Shown here piece by piece: positions 12,945 to 26,010 of a stretch of 64,000 nucleotides of DNA. Source of the stretch: Plectrocnemia conspersa (lineage: Eukaryota > Arthropoda > Insecta > Trichoptera > Polycentropodidae); the NCBI GenBank assembly GCA_009617715.1, contig VTFK01000211.1, positions 620,001 to 684,000 of the forward strand. The letters run 5' to 3'. A model generated the notes under the pieces. It did not search any database. It was not told where the DNA came from and worked only from the letters and a program-made list of their open reading frames with translations. Positions within the stretch are counted from its first letter, which is position 1; every line of letters starts with the position of its first letter. The translations under genes and the position numbers were made by a program.

Positions 12945-12998
12945 TCAAGGTCAAAAGCAATCAAATTGTGCCATCGCGATGAAAATGGCAATGCTCAT
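12945..12998 (+). repeat. Fragment of the foldback repeat family
   Basis: About 50 bases here (AGGTCAAAAGCAAT.AAAT.GTGCCATCGCG.TGAAAA pattern) match the internal block at 47615-47665 and 58490-58530 in the full foldback copies. No other part of the family is visible next to it. Confidence 0.6.
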
Positions 12999-13242
12999 TT
13001 TAAGGTTTTTCGTCTGTGTCAATATATTTATATAAAAATAAATACTTCGGCTCATTACGCACAAAATAAATAAAAAATAATATATATGTAATATCATTAA
13101 CTGGTTGTCAACTCTTAATGTATGATTGTGTTAGTTCAGCGTCGGTGTGCTTTGGATAAAAAGTGAAAGCTGTGACATGCATTGCACTGCATGAACATTT
13201 TAGGTGCAATCCAATCTTTGTGATGGACTTCATTGGCTCATC

Positions 13243-13272
13243 CTGCCTTTCTGACTAATGTCAGAAAGGCAG
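13243..13272. repeat. Perfect inverted repeat, 13-bp arms, 4-base loop
   Basis: CTGCCTTTCTGAC and GTCAGAAAGGCAG are separated by TAAT. A second inverted repeat (TAAAATTTACCT at 13369-13380 and AGGTAAATTTTA at 13389-13400, 8-base loop) lies 100 bases downstream. Both could be remnants of MITE termini or transcript hairpins. Confidence 0.75.
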
Positions 13273-13459
13273 AGTGCCCGATAAATCTTTCATGTGTTCA
13301 AATTGATCATGATATTTATTGTGTTATTGTAGATAGACGCCTGTTCATTTAAGATTTATTTTTTACATTAAAATTTACCTCTTTATATAGGTAAATTTTA
13401 CGCGTTACAAAGCTTTGCGCCGAGAGCGACCCGTAAAATATTTACATTATTTTAGTTAT

Positions 13460-14085
13460 TGCCTGAAAATTCATGTTTTAAATTTAGACCTAAAATGCAA
13501 TTTCCATCCATAGTTTGGCTCGTTCCCCGCCGTCAGAAAACTCAGTCTTCAAGCTTGTTAGCTACGCAAATAGACTTTTGTCGTGCCGATCGAACTCTAT
13601 TTACTCCCGTCGCTAACGGGGGAGAGAAAAATGAAAAACGCCTTACGTTGCGGTCGGTAATTGCTTAGCCGACATTATTCGGCCGAGATTCCCTATTTTG
13701 GGATACGTGCTCCTCCATAATTCTGCACATGTATTTCTCTATCCCTTGTGCCTGGGGGTTGTTGTCCTCCAGTCCTTCGCCGAATTGGCGCGCGATAAAT
13801 ATTGATGAAGTCACTTGTGGCGCTCTGTGCAGTCGCGCATTCGGCTCATAAAAGGCGCCCGGGCATTCAGTTCGATGGGGCGTAAATTTTACGCGGGTGG
13901 AAACAACGCGAAAATAACCGCTCGCGAAGCTCTTCTACTTTAGCCGGCTTTTCTGGGTGGATTTACTACGTTTCGCGAAGAGACTGTACGAGCGTCGAAG
14001 AAAGATAGAAACTTAGTGATTTATTTACAGCGCTTCGGAAATCAGTCGAAGTTCAAACGTACAAACTGCAAACCTTAAAAATGTT
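13460..14085. other. CpG-containing non-coding island, candidate enhancer or promoter
   Basis: One of the strongest composition islands in the window, densest at 13770-13960. It contains GGCGCGCGATAAAT and CATAAAAGGCGCC. An Inr-like TCAGTT follows about 20 bases downstream, closer than a usual TATA-to-start distance. A short ORF (13459-13668, 69 codons) has no recognisable content. A regulatory function is an inference from composition alone. Confidence 0.35.
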
Positions 14086-16555
<2,470 letters not shown>

Positions 16556-16559
16556 AGAT

Positions 16560-17060
16560 ATGTATACGTACGTGTGTAATTAAAAGCTACATTTACAAAT
16601 ATTTAATGGGTTCCCTTTATTTTCTTCTCTCGCTTTGCAATCCTACAAAGAATCGGCCGACATAATAGGATGAAATGAAGAGTGGGACGGGGATGAAAAT
16701 CGCTGATAAATAAGTGCTAACGAGCGTCCGACTGGAATTGAATTAACTCATTTAGACAGGAAGAGGATGAGGAGACGGAGGACTCTAGAGTTCCGGGCAG
16801 CGGGATCGAATCGAAGCCGGAAAACGGAGACCGGGACAGATCCGCAATTATACATTTAACGGAGAACTCTTAAATTTGAGTGTCAATTCGACAAATCCCG
16901 GGGATTCGCCCGGGACCGGCCTGGAGACTGTTGAATCGCCGTTTTACGACGGCTTTCTGTGATGCGATAGTATTTTTTGTTGTGGAATTGAAAGCGCATG
17001 CGCCATCTCTTAACGGTTCGGTTAACTGCGACTATTAAATGAACGATTTTCTCGCAAGAT
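16560..17060. other. Purine- and CpG-rich non-coding island, candidate regulatory element
   Basis: From about 16660 to 16950 the + strand is purine-rich (GAGGA, GACGGAG, GGGATCG words) and clearly richer in G and C than its surroundings. A short palindromic patch CCCGGGGATTCGCCCGGG lies near 16897-16914. No reading frame stays open with protein-like content. The pattern fits an insect regulatory island but conservation is untested. Confidence 0.35.
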
Positions 17061-19125
17061 GTCGGTAAAATTATAGATCATTTTATATTAAATAATTTTA
17101 AATATTTTTAAATTTATTACATAAATGCATAAAATAATTTGAGTATTATTCATTTAATAAGCATTTTTGAAAGTAAAAACTTTTTTCATACAATTTAGAA
17201 GCATTTTCCACGCATTAAAAATATGTAAACACATTAGTGTCGCAGTGGGATCGTTTGAAACATATCATCGTGTTTGAAAGACACTCTTGGGACTCTGGGA
17301 TAATATGGTAAAAATTTGGAATTTTTACAGATTGCTACTGCAAAGCCCAAAGCGTTCAATAAAAAATACATTTGGGGCAGCGGTTAATGTGTTTTTCATT
17401 ATTTTAAAATTAAAATTAAAGCCGAATATAAATTAATTTTACTGAATAGTCAGTATTTATTAATCACTTTATTTAAGCATAAAATTAAATACAAATAAAA
17501 TATATTATAGAAGTTTATTTGCATATCTATAATTTTTCATCACAAAAAATATATCATTAACACTTTACCGACCGACAGTTTCACTACCAGACTTACGCTA
17601 AATACCGGCACGTTTTCGCAAATCTTCGCGAATTTTACCTTTTTTATTTAAATTTATGTATCTTTTGATACTGTCCGACTATTTCGTTGAATTTTTTTAG
17701 ACATGTTATAAATGTATCAATGCATCAATTCAAGTTATTATTAGGTGGTTCTCAACATGTGGTTCGCCGGAAATAAAAATTAATTATTACATTTCCTTTA
17801 TTATTAGATTTTTAAAATGATTATCCTGATTTTAAAATTATAAAAACGAATAACCTAGAAATGTAAATAAAAATAATTTAAAAAAAGTCAACCAGCGGTT
17901 CTCAAACTTTTTCAAATTTGTAAAAACTTTTTTCAAGCACACTTTTCTTTCGTATTTTGATATTTTGTGCAAATGGTTATCTACAGAAGTGGAAATGACA
18001 TTTTTACTAATACAAGCTTACTGATATATAATTCATTTGCAATAAAATATTCATTCACCGTTGTAATTCGCTCCATCGTAATGCGAAATCTTCCAGGCAC
18101 ATACACAGATAATTTACATTGTCTTTCACGTGAAATATAGGATTTATTTTATCTCTTTGCAGCTTAATATTACATAACATAATTCAATATTAATAACATT
18201 TAGGGAGAAAAAAGTAAAAATGAATATCAAAGAGGGAAAATATAAAATATATACTACATTCATCTGTTTTTTATCCTTTCAATTATCAACCCAAATATTT
18301 TTTTTATTGTTTTTAAAAATTCAATTAAATTTACAAATATATAAATTAAATAAATCGAAACTGCTTTTATGCCAATTAGTAATATATGTAATAAAAAAAC
18401 GCTTCTGAAAATTTTAATATGCAAAAAAGCACAGGCTTTTTTGATGCGTTAATAATGAAAAATGACAGGACTATTTAATATATAAATAATTATAAAAATA
18501 TACCACCCGAATATATTAGTTATACAATACGTTCCAACATGAACGGTCAAAGCTATTTTTTTTACAATAAAAAATAATTGGAATTATTTATAAAATTAAA
18601 TTGGCGTCGCCATTGGCTTCATTTTATTTTATTATGATATTGCTATTACTAAGTAATATAGTAGTATATTTAGAGTTAAAGATTTGCTTATTCTCGATTG
18701 GACACAGTTTTAAATGTATTAAAACTTGTTGATAGTAGTTGATTAAAAAATAAAAATATGATTTGTGTCAAGATCGATATTATCACTATTTTGACTGACC
18801 GTTTGGTATGAAATGCAATACGATTATACTCTCGGAGGACTCTTCCCGATATATACAAAATGTGATAAAATCAATAAGGGCGTCATTACTTATTCTTCCC
18901 ATATAAAAAATAGGCAACAAATTAAATGATCAGAATTTAAATCAACCTTGAGTCAAAATAAAAAAATATATATCGGTCAGAATTTTATCCACAGTTATAA
19001 TAACATTAGACTCCCGAATAACACTACCCCTATTAGCACAATCGACCGAAAAAAATTGCGATCACACCCCAAAAACACGTTTAATTGCTTAAATTGTGTC
19101 ATCTTACCAAGTGCGTCTCCCACAG
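17061..19125. other. AT-rich stretch, nothing recognised
   Basis: Two kilobases of AT-rich DNA with short spurious ORFs (for example 18220-18408, an AT-rich 62-codon frame). Nothing is supportable. Confidence 0.5.
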
Positions 19126-19129
19126 CGTC

Positions 19130-19530
19130 TCTGCCGCGTCTCCACTTCCTGTGATCAAGTCTCACATATTTTATCATGCTAGTTTGAGACACCCTTTGCG
19201 AATCACAGATGGGAATATTTATGGGCCAATTGTTTAATTTCTTGGACATACCCATGAAATGTGTTCACGTTTTAAATGAGAAACAGTTGGCCACAACGGC
19301 GTTCGGTAACCAAAGGGTATAATAACAATCGTATTTTGCGCATAGTAAAATGTGTTTTCTGGCGTAAATTCTTTAAAAAAAATAATAGTTCTTTCAGCGA
19401 TACTTACAGGTGATTAACATCTCGAGATTCTCGGGTGTGCTATTATGTGATCCGTGTAATTTTTTAAATTATAAAGGCAATTTTTCGTCACGAGTTCTAT
19501 TTTTTATCGTTGTGAAAAAACTGTGTGTGG
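19130..19530 (+). repeat. Diverged duplicated segment, copy 1 (partner at 30140-30500)
   Basis: This segment aligns by eye over about 370 bases with 30140-30500 in the same orientation. Shared landmarks, in order: TCACATATTTTAT.ATGCTAG, GG.CAATTGT....TTTCTTG, GTTAACCAA/GGTAACCAA, AATAACAAT, GTGCTATTA and TTTTGTCACGAG/TTTCGTCACGAG. No terminal repeats or reading frame are obvious. It is either an old dispersed repeat or a duplicated functional non-coding segment. Confidence 0.7.
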
Positions 19531-20995
19531 TCCGACTTTCGTTTGTCAAATGGTCGTCAAAATGACCTTGGAATTATATATAATTTGCAGGTGGTTGAAA
19601 CTCCCATTTAATATATTTTTACTTCATATCCATATAAATTTAATAAAAAAAAAATCGTCTCACACCAATTAAATCTTTGAATTTTATAAAATATATTAGT
19701 GCCAGTTGCTATTTTAAAAAGCCACGTGAGTCAGACTATTGCTTTTACCATTGGTTTTACTTTTGCTTTATAATAATTTTACTTTTATGTCAAATCAGCA
19801 TGATGCTTATCGCCGTAACGTTACATCTCCTTTCCGTTCACGTTGAATCTTTTTACGTTCGCCACGTACATACTTTCTCCGTGACTAACATCGCGATTCA
19901 TCATATTTCTACGTTTTATTACGTTTCGCGTGAAAATATATTCAAAACAAAATGGCAAAACAATGGCACGGATTTCGCCCGTTGAATAATGATTAATCAA
20001 TTGCGGCATTGTACGACAGTAGGGTCATCCGAGGGCGAGGGTTCTGACCCTTGCTCTGGGCCAATCTCGACAACGAGACAAGACAAGTCACAGCGGACCC
20101 TCATTTAATTGATTCACATACCAATTCATATTTGATACTTTCATAAGCAGGATATAATATATTTTCTTCGATGCACTTATATTTATCGTATACTTTAGAG
20201 TTTTATTTAAAATTAATATTATATTATTATTGCTAATGGATCTTTCTATATACATACTATATATTCGTATGCATGTATAGATTTGTCTAAGAATAACACG
20301 GGTTTCGCATATCTCGTGAATAAGTAGCTCAGGAAGCTCTTGTGTTTGTTTATTCCTGGCGCAAGTCGAACCGGATGGAACTGCTTCACCCGGATATTTA
20401 TATTGAGCCGACTTTTTGCCCATTTACATTTGACATTTCGAAAACAACGAATGTTAAAAAATTGACTGCCACCTTACCGGACGTTTTTTTTGACTTCTTT
20501 ATGTTTGCGATTTACATACAGGTAAAAAAAAAATGGTTAAATTTCACATATTTGAGCAGGGAATCTAGGAAGCTAGTGAAAATATTAATGACATATTACA
20601 TACAATACATTCGAATATATTATGTATATCATTATATAAAATTGTCACAGCACTTCAGAGAATAGCAATTGAGTTGTCCGGTCGAATTGAATTGATAAAT
20701 TGTAGTGATGATTTTTGAGGTGGTCAGCCATAATGACTAGTGTCTATTAATAATCGTCTTCTCCGTTTTACCTAGTTTTATCCAGGAAATATGAATTGTT
20801 TTGGCGTTATAATATTATTGCAACTAAAACCATATCATTAAGTCGCTTTAAATGCATATTTTATTTTAAAAGTATTTTTTTTATTATTGAAATGATTGTA
20901 TAAAAATCTTAGAAGCTCTTAAATCATCAAAGAGTCAAACAGAGCGGGATGTGACATTAAAATGGAAAACTGAGGATTATTATATACGTACATAT
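19531..20995. other. Mixed sequence with a GC-richer patch at 19800-20100
   Basis: A patch with CGTTACATCTCC, ACGTTCGCCACGTAC and repeated ACGTTT-like words occurs at about 19800-19990, then TCTCGACAACGAGA (near-palindrome) at 20066-20079. Overlapping ORFs on both strands (19677-19985, 19821-20009 minus, 20088-20423 minus, 20342-20665) show no domain. Nothing further is supportable. Confidence 0.35.
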
Positions 20996-21000
20996 AACAA

Positions 21001-21825
21001 GGGCCCTGGGAAAATCATGACAAAATATTTTTTAACATTGTAATATAATTTCTTGATTTAATAATAATAGGTGCGAGTTAAATCTTTCTATGCTATAAAT
21101 AAATATAAAAATATTTTCTGAAATCATATCTTATGCAAAATATTTTAATTAGGCATTAAAAATTATTAAAAATATCTATTCTTAATATTTACCTTAATAA
21201 TTAGTCATATTTTTTTTTGCTGCTCAGTGTTGCCATATAGTAATCTTCCAGTCCATGCTAAAAGCAATAAAATTGTGCCATTAGGTGAAAACGCTCGATT
21301 ATCAAGCGTTTATATTAAGACTTTTAATAAAATATTACGAATGAGAATCGAATAAAGCACATCTAAACCGAATTGAAATAAATCGAATAAAGCACATCTA
21401 AGCGAATAAACTTCAACGGCACCGACACGATTTTATTGCCTTTGACGTGAATTTTTGACTTCTGAGAAGTGATAATTGTTTTTGTGCTATCCTATTAACC
21501 AAAATTCGGGTTGAATATACTTTGATCAGCCCTCTTATATTAGAAGTCCAAAGTAATATCGGTAAGAAGAGCTGTCATATTTTTTAAACATAATGTAATA
21601 TCGAAATGCAAACAAACTATGGAGCAATATATGTGAGTTGAGTTGGCTTAGTTTGTATTTTGGACTTTTATAATTAGTTTTAGAACTTTCATTAGGTTAT
21701 TTTTTTTTTTGAACAACAATGGACGTCTCGCAAATATCAAATTGAGCTGCATAGACATTTTAGAGCAGCATCAGTTAAATTATATTTTCGCTAGTATAAA
21801 TATATATCTACTGGTATATTTGGAC
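21001..21825 (+). mobile_element. Foldback repeat family, copy 1 (rearranged)
   Basis: Starts with the family terminus GGGCCCTGG.AAAA. and ATGACAAAATATTTTTTAAC, continues through GCTAAAAGCAATAAAATTGT at about 21259 and the short hairpin AACGCTCGATTATCAAGCGT, and ends near CTAGTATAAATATATATCTA. The internal palindrome is reduced to its right half (CACGATTTTATTGCCTTTGA at about 21427 onward); a local AATCGAATAAAGCACATCTA duplication replaces the left half. It has the same block order as the copies at 47344 and 58247. No coding capacity. Confidence 0.85.
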
Positions 21826-21894
21826 CTCGTTAAAACAGAATTTAACGTTATTTATCTCATTCGATTCAATTCAATTGCTACTCACTCGACACCT

Positions 21895-22000
21895 ATAATA
21901 CACTCATCCCTCGATTTACGCATTAGATATGTTCCAGAAAATATCGCGTAAATCAAAGTATAGAACGAAATTTGTAATAAAACGATCGAATAGTATTTAC
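21895..22000. repeat. Candidate terminus of a pogo/Tigger-like DNA element
   Basis: CTCATCCCTCGATTTACGC is followed by GTTCCAGAAAATATCGCGTA and AATCAAAG. The 'CCTCGATTTACG ... GTTCCAGA ... CGCGTAAATC' arrangement resembles ends of pogo/Tigger-type elements, and a dead transposase of that type lies at 22.9-23.7 kb. A matching opposite end was not found, so the link is an inference. Confidence 0.35.
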
Positions 22001-22029
22001 GTGCACTTTTTAACGTTTATTTTACGTAC

Positions 22030-22155
22030 TAAGTAAACGAGCAAATCAAAAGCAACTTATGACTCACTGCATGGACAGTGGGAGAGGTTCCATATGTAGG
22101 CCAATAACATTGCTTTGCTACACATGTGGAACCAAATATGTTTGATTTGTAGTAT
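22030..22155 (+). repeat. Dispersed repeat R, copy 1 (partner at 37815-37975, inverted)
   Basis: The words CAGTGGGAGAGGTTCCA.AT, GTAGG.C and GCTACAC.TGTGGAACCAAA with ATATG following are shared with the reverse complement of 37815-37975. The GGTTCCA..TGTAG and CTACAC.TGTGGAACC ends are themselves an imperfect inverted repeat, so the unit may be a very small foldback or MITE. Confidence 0.65.
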
Positions 22156-22369
22156 TTGCTTTTAACAAGCAAGAATTACTTTATATAATATAATAATTAA
22201 TTTCGACAAGACAGTTTTTAATTAAATTAGTCTATTACAGAATCAAGGCTTGGATTATCATGTGAAGAAAAAGTCACTTAATTTTTGCAACATTAAATGA
22301 AAATTTCATTATATTTTTATATCATTTACTGTTAAATGTATTAAATAAACTTTATATATTTTAATGTAT

Positions 22370-22645
22370 CCAACTAATTGGTCGTATCCGATGGATGTAG
22401 CATCTCAAAAGCAAGTGGCCGATGGGGGCAAAAACACTCGTTTCAGCTGCAATAAAATCCGGACGACTGATTTAAACGGCCCGTTACGCTTTGCAGTGGT
22501 CGTCAACATTTTAAAACGGCGCAAACGACAAATTCGACCGAGGCGACGTAATAAATAACGGAACTGTGACGTAAGTCGCGACATAAAACACTGGCAGAAA
22601 ACAACGAGTCGAGATTCGTTTCGGTTGCTTTTCAAGTGCTACTAT
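22370..22645. other. GC-richer non-coding island, candidate regulatory element
   Basis: Balanced composition with CAGCTGCAATAAAATC (E-box plus Hox/Cdx-like word), TGACGTAA (CRE-like) and GCGACATAAAAC. Two overlapping ORFs on opposite strands (22364-22558 and 22405-22635 minus) lack any domain. The motif matches are short and could be chance. Confidence 0.35.
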
Positions 22646-22879
22646 CCGTGTAACGCTTATCGAATTTAAACAATTTTGTGATTGTTTAAAATGGGTACTA
22701 TTGAATAATAATACGAATTTTATAAAATTTACTTGAAATTCAGAATGTTTCTTTAACTATTATATCTGTAAGTAAAAGAAAATATCAGAATTACGATAAA
22801 ATAACAGAAGCACGAATATCATCTCTTCTTTGGCACTCCGCCACGACACCTTGCAGACTTACAACTCATGAAAATATAA

Positions 22880-23700
22880 TTTATTCATAAAATTTATGAT
22901 TCTCGTTTACTTTTGACAATCTCTCAATAATTTTGGAATATCAGTAAAAAAATTCTAAGAGCTATTACATCATTATATTCGATTCCCCATTGTTCGAAGT
23001 AGTCCAGCAAAGTTTCAACAAAATTCAGTGCCGCCTTGTGTCTAATATATTTTTTAGTATATCCTATACTTCCACTTTTGATTAAGTTACAGTAAAACGA
23101 TGTTCTCATTATTCAAGCATTGAAAACCAGAATCATTTGAACGTATTCCCGATCGATATTTTCAAAGCATATTTACAAAAAAGCCAATACATCTATCTCC
23201 ACGTTAAGAAGAATCTTTCTCCACGATAGAGCAAGTGTTACTTGCTTTAATTTTAACCAAGATTGTGCTATTCATGTACAATATAGCATTCTATTTTTTC
23301 TCAGAAATTTATCAAGCCATCATTTTCCTCAGCATGAATTTTGATAAGACTAGCACGGTGAAGCCGTTTCATTGATGATATAACATCTTTGTCTATGGGT
23401 TAAATAAAACTTGAAATTATTCGACCGTCATTCGTTTTCAATATGCTTTCAATCGGATGAGAAGGAACATTATCTATTATCAATACTGCTTTACTTTTAA
23501 AAATCTCTCACTTCAGGAACCCATTTGGTTTTGAAACAATCTTTTCCAAAGATCTTTCTATCCATCCATGTCCAAATCCATGTCCAAGTCCTAGAAGCAT
23601 TTTTGAAACACATGATTTTTATAAAATCTTTAGATGATTTTAAAATCTTTAAAATCAATTTGGATAATTTATAAAAAAAACCCATAAATACTCCATTTTT
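22880..23700 (-). pseudogene. pogo/Tigger (Jerky-like) transposase, C-terminal half, inactivated
   Basis: On the minus strand, from 23685 downward, the frames give W-MDRKIFGKDCF, KWVPEVRDF, then KAVLIIDNVPSHPIESILKT (around 23510-23430), then DVISSMKRLHRASLIK and EENDGLINF (around 23390-23300), and finally ALNFVETLLDYFEQWG (22924-23109 ORF). This matches the order in Jerky/Tigger-type DDE transposases: the catalytic LLLDNAPSHP block, the QPMDQGVI..MKR block, an E-DDGL..FW block and a C-terminal helix. The catalytic Asp of the DN block is present. The expected PMDQ core and downstream Trp-containing block are eroded, and several frameshifts separate the blocks. It shares ancestry with the fossil at 4990-5560. 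Confidence 0.75.
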
Positions 23701-24495
23701 ATATATTTAAAAAAATACAATATGGGTTTTATGCATAATATAATTTTTTGTTTGATGAAACGGTTTGCAGTAAAAAAACAGACCTTTTAGTCAAACAACG
23801 TTTATTGAAGCTCTTTTTGAAGAAAAATTAGCAAGTAGAAAGTGCTCTAAACATTAAACAAAAAAAATGTGGATATTGATGATTTTTAAAAGAAAGTCTA
23901 CAATTGAGTTCATATAAATATAGAAAATTTTCAGTCAACAGGTAATATAGTAATTATTTGTAGTACTCATTAGGCTCTTCAATTTAAAAGCATTTGAAAA
24001 ATTTCAGGTAACGATTAAATATAAAAAAAGTCTATACTATATTTATTAAATCAGCATTTATGAATGATTCTGCTGTGATTTTAAAATGTCAAACTGCGTA
24101 AACAATAAATAAATATGTTTAATGATTCATATTTTTTAAAGGATCTATAATATTTAATAATATTAAATTAAATCGACTGTAAAATATATTTATATAAAAC
24201 ATAATCCTTCAAATAGTAGTATAAATTTAATATCCGCTTTATGCAAAAAAAATAAACTATTAATTCTTAAGTTTCTTAAGAAAAACGCTTATTATTAAAT
24301 AATATATGATATATTTGAAAACAATTTAATTTAAAGCAGAATAAAAACAACAAATTGACTGGTTCTGAAATTCAGCATTTACGTATCAAATTTAAATCAT
24401 TTCAATCAAAGCATAAATCTGACCATCATGATTTTTTTTACATTTTCTCGCGTAGCTCCCCCCCCCCCCACATCGATTTACATCAAAACGATATA
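23701..24495. other. AT-rich stretch with a 12-base poly-C tract
   Basis: AT-rich DNA with no gene. A run of 12 C at 24458-24469 borders the island that follows. Confidence 0.6.
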
Positions 24496-24499
24496 TTTT

Positions 24500-24840
24500 A
24501 ACTTCAGAGGAAGCAATTTTCGCGCGTCCGATTGCCTAAAATGCGTTTTTAACGATCGTTTTTAATAGCTTTCCACGCCATTTGCACAGGTAGGTGGATG
24601 TAGAGGTTGAGGCATGGAGACGACAAATTGACCGCCGGAAGTGTCGTTTTTCTGGCCGGCGGAAGCGGAAGGGACGCTTGTCTACGGCCGGTCAAGTTCA
24701 CGCGTCGTTTGGCCCGCTCCGAATTTCGATATTGCCCCGTTCCGGCCCTGGAAAGCCCTTAAAAGGGCGATGCGTGGAAAATCGTACAGTATCAACCCTA
24801 TAACGTTTGACGTGGGTCGCGGGGCGCCTTTGTAATTTGA
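24500..24840. other. CpG-rich non-coding island, candidate regulatory element
   Basis: The second strongest GC excursion in the window (24580-24830) after the coding exon, with sharp borders to AT-rich DNA. Two ORFs (69 and 64 codons, both + strand, different frames) run across it without recognisable domains. Words such as GGCCGGCGGAAGCGGAAG (ETS-like GGAAG) and TTAAAAGGGCG are visible. It could be an enhancer, a CpG-rich promoter or a small unrecognised exon. Confidence 0.35.
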
Positions 24841-25600
24841 TCATATCAATGTATGTTATTAAATGTATTACTATATTACGATTCTTATTCTATTTATAAA
24901 TTTTATTTAATACTATTACAAAGAGAGCATAATTCTATTAAGAATTTTACAAGAATAAAATAATAAGTACTTATTTTAAAGTAATTTGATTGTAATAAAT
25001 ATAATGACAATAAAAATTAAAGATTTTTCCTAAAATTTGTTTATACATACATATATGATTTTACTCTAATTTATTTAATGTTAATCAAATTATTTTCCAT
25101 TAGGTTTTTTACTATGTAAAAAATAAAAAATATACAACATTATTCATGTTAATTTAAGAACAAAAATATTTTTTTTACAAAATGCAAAACTGATTACCCT
25201 GTACAAAAATGTTACGCTTTTTAGTCACAGATATATAATAACTTAATTTATATGTAAACTTACGAGCAGATTTCAGCTGTATGTTGTTGTTTTATATATT
25301 GTCGATTGTATATAATACAATAGGACTACAAAATATATTTTTAATTACATTTGTATGATTGCTTATGATCGACAAATTATACCTTCATATTTTTTGCGTT
25401 CGAGATTTTTTTTAATTTAAATAAAATTAATTTACTGTATAAATGACCATTGATTTCATGGAAATTGTGCAAAAAAAGAATTTATAGATCACTACCAAAC
25501 ATTCTGGATTCTCATTGTTTTATCTCTCAAAAAATAATAATTTTTATGATAAATAAAAAATAAAATAAAATTTTGATAAATAATAAAAATATATGTAAGT
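24841..25600. other. AT-rich stretch, nothing recognised
   Basis: AT-rich DNA without supportable features. Confidence 0.5.
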
Positions 25601-25617
25601 TATAGTATGTGATTATA

Positions 25618-26010
25618 TTACAGTATATTCTTGCAGATATCATCCGGGGTCTTTATTTGATTATAAACAAAGATAAAGTATTTGATTCGCAACAGTTGAG
25701 ACGGGTTGTCCGTGGGCAGGTGTCTCCAAAATGGGTCGCTTTGGATTTCGGACATCAAGCTGTACCAGTGGATGAGAGAGAAGAACAGTGGTTTCTGCGA
25801 TCATTTGTTGTTCCAAATTGCGATCAAAGTTGGATGTCTCTTGAAGTTCGTGTACCTTGAACTCTGATGTAGATGTTAAAGAATGTGTCAGACAATGTGT
25901 TGAAAAGAAAGTGACTCCTGGTTGCCAGAGTCCCAGTATTTATATTCATCGCCCCTCCATTGTGTTTTTTGTAGTACGCTCATTATCGGTGAACGGACCA
26001 ATTATATAAT
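25618..26010 (+). pseudogene. Unidentified coding-like island (possible exon or gene fossil)
   Basis: An 83-codon frame (25609-25860) of mixed, protein-like composition includes VRGQVSPKWVALDFGH and VDEREEQWFLRSFVVPNCDQ. After its stop, a +1-shifted frame stays open from about 25860 to 26008 and reads DVKECVRQCVEKKVTPGC. A possible splice acceptor TATTCTTGCAG ends at 25636. The composition is clearly less AT-biased than the flanks. I do not recognise the family. A degraded transposon, a processed pseudogene or a small exon are all possible, and the frame break makes an intact gene unlikely unless there is a splice between the two halves. Confidence 0.35.

Noticed and set aside
20066..20079. 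TCTCGACAACGAGA similarity to 29732-29745 as part of the 19/30-kb duplication
   Set aside because: The order relative to the duplicated segments is different and the match is short and palindromic; probably coincidental.
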